The notes: a model not told the origin generated them from the letters alone. DNA of 64,000 nucleotides from Marinibacterium anthonyi (GCA_003217735.2 CP031585.1:1351501-1415500); one strand, 5' to 3'; positions 25,204-33,549 are shown, counted from the stretch's first letter. Made by a program: numbers and translations.

Positions 25204-26281
25204 AGCCGAATCCGGCGGCGACGATCAGCCCGAGCCCCACGGCGATCAGGATCTTGACCGTCGACCACGGCCGTTCGCCGCGCACCTGCCCGGTGCGGCC
25301 GTTGACCACGAAGCGATAGCTTTGGCCCTGGTACTTGTAGGCCGCCGTCCAGACCGGCAGCAGGATGTGCTTGAACGTCACGTCCGACAGCTGTGTTTCG
25401 ATATGGTGGATGCGCTGGCGGTCGCCGCCGATGTCGAAGCGCACGTCGCGTTCGATCACCCGGTCCATCTGGGCGCGGGCATCCTTGAAGGCGTCGGTCA
25501 ATTCGACCGTGTAGGCTTCGGACCGGAAGCCGGACAGGTAGCCGGGCTGGTAGGGTTCCAGCGCGGCCAGGTCCCAGGGTTGCAGCGCATCGGTGTAGCT
25601 TTTGGGCAGCGAGGTCGACCCCAGCACCAGCACGTCGTCGAAGAAGCGGGCGACGGCGCCGGCCTTGGCGCGCCAGCGGGTGCGCGCGACCTGCACCTGT
25701 TCGGGGCGCCCGTCGCGCATGACTGTGCGGGTTTCATAATAGATGATGCCCTGTTCGCCGCGATAGCGCGATGTCGTCTCGGCGTCGAAGGTCCAGTAGG
25801 GGACGTAGATGCCTTCCATCTTGCGGCCCTTGCGGGCGTAGTCCTGCAGCCCGTTGGGCGCGAACCACAGGCGGCCCAGCCAGTCGTTCATCGCCTTGTG
25901 GGCGTTGCGTTCGTCCAGTGCAAAGGGCAGCACGCCGCGCGGCTTGATCTGGCGGTGGGTGCCGGTGTCGGTGACCACGGGCGTGGCGCAGAACGGGCAT
26001 TCGGCGGCGTGCGTGGCGTCGTCCAGCGTGACTTCGGCCCCGCAATTGGGGCATTTGGATATCCGCGTTTCCTCGATATCCGCTTCGGCCAGGCGGCCGG
26101 CCACGGCTGCCGAGAAATCCTGTTCCCGCAGGGCGCCGCCCTTCCAGGGGCCGGCGTCGATCTTTTCCTCGTGGCCGCAGAAATCGCAGACCATGGCGCC
26201 CTTGTCGGGATCAAAGCGCAGGTCTGCGCCGCACATTTCGCAGGGGAATCGGTGATCTTGCGGCCGGTCGGCATCGGACAT
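25184..26281 (-). CDS. Zinc-ribbon (TFIIB-type) membrane-anchored protein
   Basis: 365 residues. Two zinc-ribbon modules occupy the N-terminus: CEMC plus CDFC near residues 14-35, and CPNC plus CPFC near 77-98. A middle region of about 220 residues carries PYWTFDAETTSRYRG, typical of proteins paired with SPFH partners. A single membrane helix ends the chain (VKILIAVGLGLIVAAGFGYV). Bacillus YdjG, partner of the SPFH protein YdjI, has comparable zinc ribbons; the parallel is suggestive only. It belongs to the minus-strand run headed by XpaC and TelA. Confidence 0.85.
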   Translation of the reverse strand: MSDADRPQDHRFPCEMCGADLRFDPDKGAMVCDFCGHEEKIDAGPWKGGALREQDFSAAVAGRLAEADIEETRISKCPNCGAEVTLDDATHAAECPFCATPVVTDTGTHRQIKPRGVLPFALDERNAHKAMNDWLGRLWFAPNGLQDYARKGRKMEGIYVPYWTFDAETTSRYRGEQGIIYYETRTVMRDGRPEQVQVARTRWRAKAGAVARFFDDVLVLGSTSLPKSYTDALQPWDLAALEPYQPGYLSGFRSEAYTVELTDAFKDARAQMDRVIERDVRFDIGGDRQRIHHIETQLSDVTFKHILLPVWTAAYKYQGQSYRFVVNGRTGQVRGERPWSTVKILIAVGLGLIVAAGFGYVYANQ

Positions 26282-26372
26282 GGGGGACCTGTGGTTGGTG
26301 AGCGGTTCGGGGCCGACTTTTCCCGCGTGGGGACCGACCCGTCAAGGACGGGTCGGATCGGGGGATGGGGGG

Positions 26373-27068
26373 CTAGTTCAGCGCGGTGATGGCGGCCAGG
26401 TATTGCCGGCTGAAGTCGGTGTTCCACGATTGCTGGCGCGCCTTGTCGCCCTTGTCGGTCCATTCGCTGATCGTCGTGCGCAATTCGGCGACCTGGCCGT
26501 CGGGCAGGGACCAGTAGGCGGCGATGCCGGAAACGCGGCGTCCGTCGGCGAAGATCGTCTGGCGCGGGGCGTAGTAGACGGTGCCGAAGCCCGGCTTGGT
26601 CACGCTCTGCGCCGCGCCCCAATGCGCGGTGAACCCGTCGCCGCCCTTGTAGCCCGTCCTGAGCGCGTCGAGCTTCTGCGCGGGGGTCATCGCGGAGGTG
26701 CCGCAGCCGAAGGTGACCAGGACGGCCGGGGTTCGCCCGCTTTGGTCTCGGGGCCTGAAATCGACCTTGGAGGTGGGCCAGCCCCCGGCGCGGGCGTCGC
26801 GTTCGATTGTCCAGCGCGCGTCGTCCACCGGCAGCGACACGCCGCAGGCGGGGATGTTGCGGTAGCGCGGGATGAAGGAGATGTCCTGGGGCGAACCGGC
26901 GGGGAAGTCGTGCTTGCCGATGCGCGTGCTGCCCTGGCCGCCCCAGCTGTCGCCGAGGTTGGTGCCGGGCGTGGGCCCGGTTGCGGTGGGGACGGTTGCG
27001 GTGCAGGCGGTCAGGAGCGTCGCGGACAGGGCCACGGCGAGGGTCGGGAAACGCATGGGCCGTCTCAT
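26373..27068 (-). CDS. Putative lipoprotein, paralogue of the next gene upstream
   Basis: 231 residues with a lipobox (ATLLTAC, Cys near 22); the start may instead be an in-frame ATG 12 bases later. The mature domain shares a clear pattern with the neighbour at 27079: RIGKHDF, DISF-PRY, ACG then PVD-ARW, GWP, an F/YYAPR segment, SG-AYW and a final WNT-F. Three cysteines after the lipid anchor could pair. It starts 10 bases after the neighbour's stop. No named family is known to me; a periplasmic or outer-membrane role is inferred from the export signal. Confidence 0.72.
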   Translation of the reverse strand: MRRPMRFPTLAVALSATLLTACTATVPTATGPTPGTNLGDSWGGQGSTRIGKHDFPAGSPQDISFIPRYRNIPACGVSLPVDDARWTIERDARAGGWPTSKVDFRPRDQSGRTPAVLVTFGCGTSAMTPAQKLDALRTGYKGGDGFTAHWGAAQSVTKPGFGTVYYAPRQTIFADGRRVSGIAAYWSLPDGQVAELRTTISEWTDKGDKARQQSWNTDFSRQYLAAITALN

Positions 27069-27078
27069 ATCAGCGGTC

Positions 27079-27783
27079 TCATTTCAGTGGTTTCGTGGCC
27101 AGGATAAGCTGCTGGGTGAACGCGGTGTTCCAGTCCGGCAGGCGGCTGTAGTCGGGCTTGGCGTTCATCTCTTCGATGGAACTGCGGATGCCGACCAGAT
27201 CGCCCCTGGTGTTCAGCCAATAGGCCGAAACGCCCGAATAGCGCGCGCCGCTCTGGTAGACGAGCGCGCGGGGGGCAAAGTACACCTCGCCGAAATCGGG
27301 GTGGCGCAGGACGGCGGGCTTGCCCCATTCGACGCGATAGTCGCTGCCGCCGGTGTTGCGCGACATGAAGTCGGCAAGCTTGGCCTTCGGCGTCGTCTTG
27401 GACGGGCCGCAGGCATAGGTGACGATGACCGTGGGGTTGTAGAAAAACTTGTCCATCGGCTGGGTGTAGGAATTCATCGCTTCGGAGGCCTTGAATTCGG
27501 TGCGCTGCCGGGGCCAGCCCTTGTCCTTTACCTTGTTCGAGATCTGCCAGCGGGCGCGGTCCACCGGCACGTTCAGGCCGCAGGCGTCCAGTTTCCAGTA
27601 GCGCGGATAGAAGCTGATGTCGCGGCGGTCGGCGCCGCCGAAATCATGCTTGCCGATGCGGAAATCGGCGTTGCGGTCCCAGCCGTCGGCGATCGCCGCG
27701 ACGGGGGCCGTCAGGCCCAGGCAAAGGCCCAGGCACATGGCAAGGGGCCCGGCGATGCCGGGGGACAGTCGGGTTTGAAACAT
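27079..27783 (-). CDS. Exported hypothetical protein, tandem paralogue
   Basis: 234 residues with a Sec signal (PLAMCLGLCLGLTAPVAAIA) and a mature domain homologous over its whole length to the lipoprotein at 26373. Shared blocks are RIGKHDF, RDISFYPRY, ACGLNVPVDRARW, GWP, ACGPS, VYFAPR, SGVSAYW and DWNTAF. Unlike its paralogue it lacks a clean lipobox and is probably soluble in the periplasm. The tandem pair suggests duplication followed by different anchoring. Function unknown. Confidence 0.75.
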   Translation of the reverse strand: MFQTRLSPGIAGPLAMCLGLCLGLTAPVAAIADGWDRNADFRIGKHDFGGADRRDISFYPRYWKLDACGLNVPVDRARWQISNKVKDKGWPRQRTEFKASEAMNSYTQPMDKFFYNPTVIVTYACGPSKTTPKAKLADFMSRNTGGSDYRVEWGKPAVLRHPDFGEVYFAPRALVYQSGARYSGVSAYWLNTRGDLVGIRSSIEEMNAKPDYSRLPDWNTAFTQQLILATKPLK

Positions 27784-27882
27784 GGCAAAGCGGTCCGGAA
27801 CAGGAGGGACGGGAACGGGCTGGGGTGGTCTGGTCCGGGGGCCAATTGGCGGGAGGAGCGGAGCAGACCATTGGACCTTGCC

Positions 27883-28326
27883 CTAGAACAGGTCGTCCGG
27901 GCCCGGGCGGCGAATGAGCCCGAGGCTGCGGGAGAAGGTGATGCCGGTGCGGGCGTAGCCGCTGAAGGTGATGCCGCCCTGCGAGGCGCTGTGCGAGATG
28001 AGGCAGTCTTCCTCGGTGTCGCTGGGCCGGCAATCGTCCAGTTTTGTCCTTGGCGTCAGGCTGGCGGTCCGGCTTCGGGATTGGCCGGGGTATGTGTCTG
28101 TCTGCCGGTTCGCGGCCTGCCTGTCGTCCGGCGGCGGTGCGGGGATTTGTCCCTGGACCTGGACCTGTGGCGGCCGCGCGGTGGCGTCGTCGCTGCGTGC
28201 AGGGGGTGTTCCGGTCTGCGCGCCGGCGGTGGGGCCGGCGTTCGGGAGCGGGCCTGTCGCCGGCGCCGCGCAGGCGCCGAGCGCCAGGGCCGCGACGAGC
28301 GCGGCGGTCAGTGGCATGTGTTTCAT
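27883..28326 (-). CDS. Putative lipoprotein
   Basis: 147 residues. The lipobox ALGAC puts the lipidated cysteine near 19. A proline/glutamine/threonine-rich linker of about 70 residues follows (low complexity), then a short C-terminal domain with LDDCRPSDTEEDCLIS and a GYARTGITF strand. The ATG lies one base after the stop of the SPFH gene, so translation is probably coupled. No recognised family. Confidence 0.7.
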   Translation of the reverse strand: MKHMPLTAALVAALALGACAAPATGPLPNAGPTAGAQTGTPPARSDDATARPPQVQVQGQIPAPPPDDRQAANRQTDTYPGQSRSRTASLTPRTKLDDCRPSDTEEDCLISHSASQGGITFSGYARTGITFSRSLGLIRRPGPDDLF

Positions 28327-28327
28327 G

Positions 28328-29473
28328 TCAGACTCCGGGCGGCGGCGGCGGGGGCAGGATGGTGAACAGCTGCGCCAGCTCCTGCACGTCGTCGGCCGTT
28401 TTCCAGCCGTCCTGTCCCTGGGTCCAGACATGGGTGGTGCGCGTCAACTCTCCGGATGTGACCATGCGGCCCATCTGGGCCTTGGAAAACGGGCCCCTGG
28501 TCTGGCCGTTCTCGGCGATGTGCCAGACGTGTTCGACCGGCGGGGGCGGTGGCGGCGGTGGCGCGGCGGCGGCGGGTGGCTGGGCATAGCCCTGGGGGGC
28601 GGCGCCCCAGGGGCCGGGCCGGGCGGGTTGCGCCATCTGCTGGCCCATCGCCATGCCCATGCCGGCGCCTAGGCCCGCGGCCATGCCGCCCCCGGCGGGG
28701 TTCTGGGCGGCGTCGGTCATCGCCTCGGCCGCCGAAAAGCGGGTATAGGCGTCCAGGTCGCCGACGATCCCCATCGACGTGCGCTTGTCCAGCGCCTTTT
28801 CCACGGCGGGCGGCAGCGAGATGTTCTCGATGTAAAGTTCCGGGATCGACAGGCCGTAGCCATCCAGCGTCGGCGCGATTTCCGTCGCGATGAGCTTGCC
28901 GAGGTCGGCGGTGTTGGCGGCCATGTCCAGCACCGGGATCCCCGAGGACGCAATCACGCGCGAGAATTCCTGCACGATGATGTTGCGGATCTGGAAGGTG
29001 ATCTCGTCCGTGGTGAATTCGCCGTCGGTGCCGACGATTTCGGTCATGAACCGCGCGGCATCGGCGACGCGGGTGGAATAGGTGCCATAGGCGCGGATGC
29101 GGACGGGCCCGAATTCGGGATCGCGCAGCATGATCGGATTCTTCGTGCCCCACTTCAGATCGTTGAAGCGGGTGGTGTTGACGAAGTAGATTTCCGATTT
29201 GAACGGCGATTTGAACCCGTGGTCCCAGTGCTGCAGGGACGTCATGATCGGCATGTTGTTGGTCTCGAGCATGTAGAGACCGGGGGTGAAGACATCGGCC
29301 AGCTGGCCTTCGTGGACGAAGACGGCGGTCTGGCCCTCGCGCACGGTCAGCTTGGCGCCGTACTTGATTTCATGCCCGTGCCGTTCGAACCGCCAGACCA
29401 TCGTGTCGCGGGTGTCGTCCGTCCAGTGGATGACGTCGATGAACTGTCCGCTGAGAAAGTCGAAGATGGCCAT
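28328..29473 (-). CDS. SPFH-domain protein with C-terminal GYF_2 domain
   Basis: 381 residues. The N-terminal 250 residues fit the YdjI-type SPFH/band-7 proteins, which assemble on membranes: FLSGQFIDVIHWTDDT, an AVFVHEGQLADVFTPGLYML strand pair, and DKRTSMGIVGDLDAYTRF. A Gly/Met/Ala linker and a polyproline run (PPPPPPPP) lead to a GYF_2 domain (VWHIAENGQTRGPFSKAQM...WTQGQDGWK). It has no signal peptide or membrane helix. The gene begins 18 bases after a 51-codon gene that comes with the low-GC insert, so its original leader may have been altered. Confidence 0.88.
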   Translation of the reverse strand: MAIFDFLSGQFIDVIHWTDDTRDTMVWRFERHGHEIKYGAKLTVREGQTAVFVHEGQLADVFTPGLYMLETNNMPIMTSLQHWDHGFKSPFKSEIYFVNTTRFNDLKWGTKNPIMLRDPEFGPVRIRAYGTYSTRVADAARFMTEIVGTDGEFTTDEITFQIRNIIVQEFSRVIASSGIPVLDMAANTADLGKLIATEIAPTLDGYGLSIPELYIENISLPPAVEKALDKRTSMGIVGDLDAYTRFSAAEAMTDAAQNPAGGGMAAGLGAGMGMAMGQQMAQPARPGPWGAAPQGYAQPPAAAAPPPPPPPPVEHVWHIAENGQTRGPFSKAQMGRMVTSGELTRTTHVWTQGQDGWKTADDVQELAQLFTILPPPPPPGV

Positions 29474-29491
29474 GGATCAGATACTTTCTTC

Positions 29492-29647
29492 TTACTTGTT
29501 CGGTTTTGTAACCGAGGAGGTAGTCTTTGGAAGAGCAGGTTTTGGTGGTTTCACAGAACTGTTTGTCGGCTGGTAACCCCTCTCCGCCGTGTAGCTGGGC
29601 GCCGGTTTGTAGCCGTCTGACAAGGTCGTTCTAGTGGTCTTTCCCAT
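29492..29647 (-). CDS. Small basic, Pro/Thr-rich protein paired with DUF6338
   Basis: 51 residues, starting MGKTTRTTLSDGYKP and ending SSVTKPNK. It is rich in Thr, Pro and Lys, contains two GY(K/Q)P repeats, has no hydrophobic segment and is probably disordered. The ATG lies inside the 3' end of the DUF6338 gene (17-base overlap in another frame), the classic arrangement of a coupled partner. Its base composition matches the DUF6338 gene, not the surroundings. I recall similar short proteins beside other DUF6338 genes, but cannot verify this here. It is easily missed by length cut-offs. Confidence 0.72.
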   Translation of the reverse strand: MGKTTRTTLSDGYKPAPSYTAERGYQPTNSSVKPPKPALPKTTSSVTKPNK

Positions 29648-30269
29648 CTTGAAACTCCGGGTTATCCAAAAACTCGATTGAGCGAATGCCGCTCAAGCTG
29701 ACAAAAGCTGACCTGCCCACGGATTTTTCCGCCCACTGACCAGCTTCATCAACATCATATAGTCTTTCGAGGTATATGTCGCTACGACCACTGTCGTTCG
29801 CAGCAAGTGAGTTGCTGCCATAATAACCAAAAACCTGTGTCCCGTCAGTGAAGGTGAGGATCACGAAGCCAGCCGGACGATCGTGAGTAAAGGCGTAGTC
29901 GTAAGCGCGTCGCGTGGGATGTTCTACTGGCATCGACAATCGGCGAAGAAGCGCGTGATTCCAACCAAATGACAGGTTCCAACCCGCAATCATTCCAAGA
30001 AGGGCCGGCAGCAAAAGAATTTCCGCAAAGAACGGCCACCTTTCACCGATGGGGATGCCGGCCAACGCCAAACTCTTCATGCACAGGGGCCAAGCCAGCA
30101 GGAACAAAACCTGATTGATCAAGCTTAGTATAACGGCTTCGAAAATGGTCTCTGCAGCCTTCGGGCGTTCTGCGACGACAAAGCGCGACCGAACAGAAAT
30201 AATGATAAATCCGGCAAGCAAGTACTTGGCAAAGAAATCAAAAGTGTCTGGCGACAGCAGGTTTGACAT
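29631..30269 (-). CDS. DUF6338-family membrane protein
   Basis: 212 residues. Three membrane helices fill the first half (about 12-28, 42-64 and 78-99). A cytoplasmic domain follows with FVILTFTDGTQVFGYYGSNSLAANDSG and SDIYLERLYDVDE, the conserved core of the DUF6338 family. The gene is clearly lower in GC and uses more A/T-ending codons than its neighbours, indicating transfer. It starts six bases after the DUF2927 gene, with AGGCGG as ribosome site, and overlaps a 51-codon partner gene. Function of the family is unknown to me. Confidence 0.8.
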   Translation of the reverse strand: MSNLLSPDTFDFFAKYLLAGFIIISVRSRFVVAERPKAAETIFEAVILSLINQVLFLLAWPLCMKSLALAGIPIGERWPFFAEILLLPALLGMIAGWNLSFGWNHALLRRLSMPVEHPTRRAYDYAFTHDRPAGFVILTFTDGTQVFGYYGSNSLAANDSGRSDIYLERLYDVDEAGQWAEKSVGRSAFVSLSGIRSIEFLDNPEFQDGKDH

Positions 30270-30275
30270 GTCCGC

Positions 30276-31220
30276 CTACAGGTCCTGGCCCATCAATTCG
30301 CGGGCAATGATGCGGGCGGTGGCGCGGCCGTCCTCGGCAGTCATGCCCACGGTCATGCGCGGATCGTAGAGCATCCTGAGGATCATTTCGTCATGGCTGG
30401 TCAGCAGCGCGAATTCGTCGTCGTCGTTGAAGATCGACGGCCGGGCGTCGGGGCTGTCGTTGGCGGGGCCAAGCCCCTGCGAGATCTCTTCGTGGATGCA
30501 GGACTGGCGCAGCAGATCGGGCAGTTCGGCGCGGATCACCGCGATGGCCATGGTGTAGGCGTAGGGGCTGTCGCCCGAGGAAAACGCCAGCACCGAACAT
30601 TCGATGGTCAGCGGCATGTCCCGGTAGAAGGCGACCGTGTCGTCGGACATCGTCGGCGCCAGTTCGCGCAGGCGGGCGGTCAGCTGGGCCTTGTCGTCCT
30701 CGCCCATGACCAGCACGTGGAAATTGGCGTTGCCCTGCGTGCGCGCAACCGGATGGTTGGTGATGCGCGACAGGCGCGTGGCATAGCGGCCGATCTGCGC
30801 GGCATCCTCGCGCCGCTGCTTGCCGGGCACCGATGCGCCGAATTCCACGTCGATTCCCACCGGCTGTTCCCAGCGCCGCAGACGCCCGGCCGTCCCGTGG
30901 CGCGATCCGATGCCGGAAGCATATTCGTCGTAGAACACGATCGCCTCGTAATCGCGGGCCAGGTCGTCGGCGGAATAGGGCGTGTCGGGCCCGCCGCCAT
31001 CGGTGCGCAACAACCCGCGCGTCAGCAGGTCGGCCTGCCGGCGCGCGTAATATTGCGACACCCGCATCGAGGTGTCGGATTGTTCGACGGGCTGCGGACG
31101 CGGAGAGCTGGAGGGCGGTTCGGGCTTTGGACGTGGCGGCGTGGTCGCCTGCGGGATGTCCTCGCAGGCTGCAAGCGCGAGGGCTACGCCCGCGCAGGCG
31201 ATCCACCGCCCCCAGCGCAT
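30276..31220 (-). CDS. DUF2927-family lipoprotein
   Basis: 314 residues. The lipobox ALAAC puts the lipidated cysteine near 19; a proline-rich linker follows. The folded part carries the family motif CIHEEISQGLG near 235, whose HEE resembles the active site of zinc peptidases, and a later NDDDEFALLTSHDEMILRML segment. Proteolytic activity is not established for the family. The ATG at MRWGRW lies four bases after the TelA stop; an upstream in-frame ATG inside telA lacks support. Confidence 0.82.
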   Translation of the reverse strand: MRWGRWIACAGVALALAACEDIPQATTPPRPKPEPPSSSPRPQPVEQSDTSMRVSQYYARRQADLLTRGLLRTDGGGPDTPYSADDLARDYEAIVFYDEYASGIGSRHGTAGRLRRWEQPVGIDVEFGASVPGKQRREDAAQIGRYATRLSRITNHPVARTQGNANFHVLVMGEDDKAQLTARLRELAPTMSDDTVAFYRDMPLTIECSVLAFSSGDSPYAYTMAIAVIRAELPDLLRQSCIHEEISQGLGPANDSPDARPSIFNDDDEFALLTSHDEMILRMLYDPRMTVGMTAEDGRATARIIARELMGQDL

Positions 31221-31224
31221 GGTC

Positions 31225-32418
31225 TCAGCGCGGAACCGAGGTTCCGGCATTGTCGCCGGGACCGTCGCCGCGTGCCTTGGCCGATGCCAGCGTGTCGCGC
31301 AGCTCGGCCTCCATCTTCTTCAGCTCGACCTCGGCGGCGGCGCGCTTGGCCTTGCCCTCGTCGGCGATTGCCAGGCTTTCCTGTATGGTGGCGATCAGGT
31401 CGGCATTGGCCTGCTTGACGGCTTCGATGTCGAAGACGCCGCGTTCCATTTCCTGGCGGACGACCTTGTTGCTGTCGCGCAGGTTCTTGGCGTTGGACGT
31501 CAGCAATTCGTTGGTCAGGTCGTTGGCGTCGCGCACCGCGCGCGCGGCCTCGCCCGAACGCTGGATGGTCACCGCCTGCGCCAGCTGGGTTTCCCAGAGC
31601 GGCACGGTGTTGACCAGCGTCGAGTTGATCTTGGTCACCAGCGACTTGTCGTTTTCCTGCACCAGCCGGATCGAAGGCAGGGATTGCATGGTCACCTGGC
31701 GGGTGAGTTTCAAATCGTGCACCCGGCGTTCCAGGTCGTCGCGCGCGGCGCGCAGGTCGCGCAGCTGCTGGGCCTTCATCACCTGTTCGTTTTCCGGCGC
31801 GGCCTGGACCTCGCCATCCTTGGCGGGGATGTCCACGGTGTCGAGCTGGCGCAGCTTTTCCTCGCCGGCGGCGATGTAAAGCGCCAGCTCGTCGTAAAAG
31901 CCCAGCGTCTTGTCATACAGCATGTCCAGCGACTTGATGTCCTTGAGAAGCTGGTGTTCGTGGCCCAGCAGTTCATCGGTGATCTTGTCGATCTGGCCCT
32001 GCACCTTTTCGTATTTCGCGGTGAACTGGGCGATGGGGGCGGCGCGGCCGATCAGCTTTTCCCAGAAGCTGCGTTCGCGCCGGATATCCAGTTCCTCGGA
32101 TGAAAACCCGCGCAGGGTCGACACGATATCGCGCAGGGAATCGCCTGCGGGCCCGACATCCTTGTTGCGCACGTCCGCCAGCATGGCCTGGCTGATTTCC
32201 TGCAATTCGGCCTGGGCGCCGGACCCGAAGGACACGATGGAATTCGTGTCCGTCATGTCGATTTCACCGATACGCTTGCGGATGGCCTCCTGCGTGGGGG
32301 CATCGGCGGTTTCGAGGGCGGCAAGTTCACCCCCCGGCTCGGCCAGGGTGATGTCGGTCACTTCCTTGACCAAGGCTTCGCTTGCGGCGGCCTTCTGGCG
32401 AATCTCATCGGAGGACAT
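31225..32418 (-). CDS. telA: TelA-family toxic anion resistance protein
   Basis: 397 residues, almost entirely helical and rich in coiled-coil heptads. It is cytoplasmic, with no signal or membrane segment. Family hallmarks include RERSFWEKLIGRAAPIAQF near 115-135, VPLWETQLAQAV near 285 and NDLTNELL. TelA proteins are linked with tellurite and cell-envelope stress and usually neighbour XpaC, as here. The ATG at MSSDEIRQ has GGGAAG six bases upstream; a TTG two codons earlier is the alternative. The molecular role is unsettled. Confidence 0.9.
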   Translation of the reverse strand: MSSDEIRQKAAASEALVKEVTDITLAEPGGELAALETADAPTQEAIRKRIGEIDMTDTNSIVSFGSGAQAELQEISQAMLADVRNKDVGPAGDSLRDIVSTLRGFSSEELDIRRERSFWEKLIGRAAPIAQFTAKYEKVQGQIDKITDELLGHEHQLLKDIKSLDMLYDKTLGFYDELALYIAAGEEKLRQLDTVDIPAKDGEVQAAPENEQVMKAQQLRDLRAARDDLERRVHDLKLTRQVTMQSLPSIRLVQENDKSLVTKINSTLVNTVPLWETQLAQAVTIQRSGEAARAVRDANDLTNELLTSNAKNLRDSNKVVRQEMERGVFDIEAVKQANADLIATIQESLAIADEGKAKRAAAEVELKKMEAELRDTLASAKARGDGPGDNAGTSVPR

Positions 32419-32452
32419 CGTCAACTTCCCTCATGGTTCGTTCGGGTACGGG

Positions 32453-33343
32453 TCAATTTTCCAGCCGCAGGCCTTCGCGCTGCAGCCGTTCGCGCAGCAC
32501 GTCGATCTCGACGGTCAGATCGCTGCGGTCATTCTGCAGCATCTTCGCGGTGCGGGCGGCAAAATTCTGTTCCAGGTCGTCAAGCAGCGTCAGGTAATCG
32601 GTGCGGGCCTGGGCATCGCGGGTGCGGGCGTAAAGGTCGGCGAACTTGACCGAGGCGTCGCGCGCCCCCATCAGGTAGACGCCCAGGAACTTGCGCGCGC
32701 CGGTCAGGTCGCGCGGGTCTTCCTCCACCGTGCGGATCATCGCGCGCGCGGTGGTCTGGAAGCGTTCGACACGGGCCATGACGGTGCGGTCGCCGGCGCG
32801 GGCGACGGCCTCGGACATGGCGCGCAGATAGGTCTCGGCCTCGTCCACGACACGGGCGACGCGGGCCTGCTGGAAATCGTCGATATCCTCGGTGCCCTTG
32901 TCGGTCAGCGGATCGATGCCGAAGGCCGCCATGTGCAGCCCGGTGCCGATCACGCCATAGATCAGCGCGGCCAGCGGTTCGCCATCGTTGCGGAATGCGG
33001 CGGCGGCAACGCCAAGCCCGGTCAGGCCCGAGGCAAGGATCTTGCGGGGCAGGGGCCTGCGGGCGACGCGGCGGGCCTTGTAGGCGACCTCGGCCCTCAG
33101 GCCCTCGCGCGTCAGGAACGCGGCGGTGGCCAGCAGACCGGCGGCGATCAGCCCGGTGGCAAGACCCACGGCGCCATCCCCCAGCGAGGTGAAGACCAGC
33201 ACGACGGGGGGCGCGAACAGCACGTTGGTGCGCCCGCCGACGGGATCCACCTGCGCACCGTCATACTGGGCGCGCGGGACGTCCGTGCCGTCGGATCCGC
33301 CGGTGTCCTCGGGGCTGTACTTGCCGCCGTAGCGCCGTGCCAT
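32453..33343 (-). CDS. XpaC-family protein (5-bromo-4-chloroindolyl phosphate hydrolysis protein)
   Basis: 296 residues. A polar N-terminus of about 40 residues, two or three hydrophobic segments (LFAPPVVLVFTSLG, AVGLATGLIAAGLLATAAF, LASGLTGLGVAAAAF), and a helical C-terminal half with FGVYL-like FLGVYLMGARDASVKFADLYAR. XpaC-type proteins regularly precede TelA genes, as here, and are thought to act with them at the membrane. The original phosphatase label rests on a colony colour phenotype, and no catalytic motif is visible. It begins three bases after a 29-codon gene. Confidence 0.85.
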   Translation of the reverse strand: MARRYGGKYSPEDTGGSDGTDVPRAQYDGAQVDPVGGRTNVLFAPPVVLVFTSLGDGAVGLATGLIAAGLLATAAFLTREGLRAEVAYKARRVARRPLPRKILASGLTGLGVAAAAFRNDGEPLAALIYGVIGTGLHMAAFGIDPLTDKGTEDIDDFQQARVARVVDEAETYLRAMSEAVARAGDRTVMARVERFQTTARAMIRTVEEDPRDLTGARKFLGVYLMGARDASVKFADLYARTRDAQARTDYLTLLDDLEQNFAARTAKMLQNDRSDLTVEIDVLRERLQREGLRLEN

Positions 33344-33346
33344 GTG

Positions 33347-33436
33347 CTAAAGACCTCCGAGCCAGCCCGACGCGGTGCCAAAGAGCACGATGAGCAGCGC
33401 CACGAAGGCGATGTTCCGGAAAGCGGATTGGGGCAT
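33347..33436 (-). CDS. 29-residue single-span membrane peptide
   Basis: The peptide reads MPQSAFRNIAF, then VALLIVLFGTA, then SGWLGGL: a short basic head and one membrane helix. A perfect GGAGG site lies seven bases before the ATG. The stop is three bases before the XpaC start, so it heads the TelA cluster. Too short for standard gene calling. No family known. Confidence 0.65.
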   Translation of the reverse strand: MPQSAFRNIAFVALLIVLFGTASGWLGGL

Positions 33437-33549
33437 TCTGCGCCTCCTGATCTCTGCCCCCGCAAACTAGGCGATTGTGGACGGGGGCGCTACAGCAAGT
33501 TCCTGTTCAGATATGGTTTCCCGCCGCCATAACAACGGGCAGGGCATGC

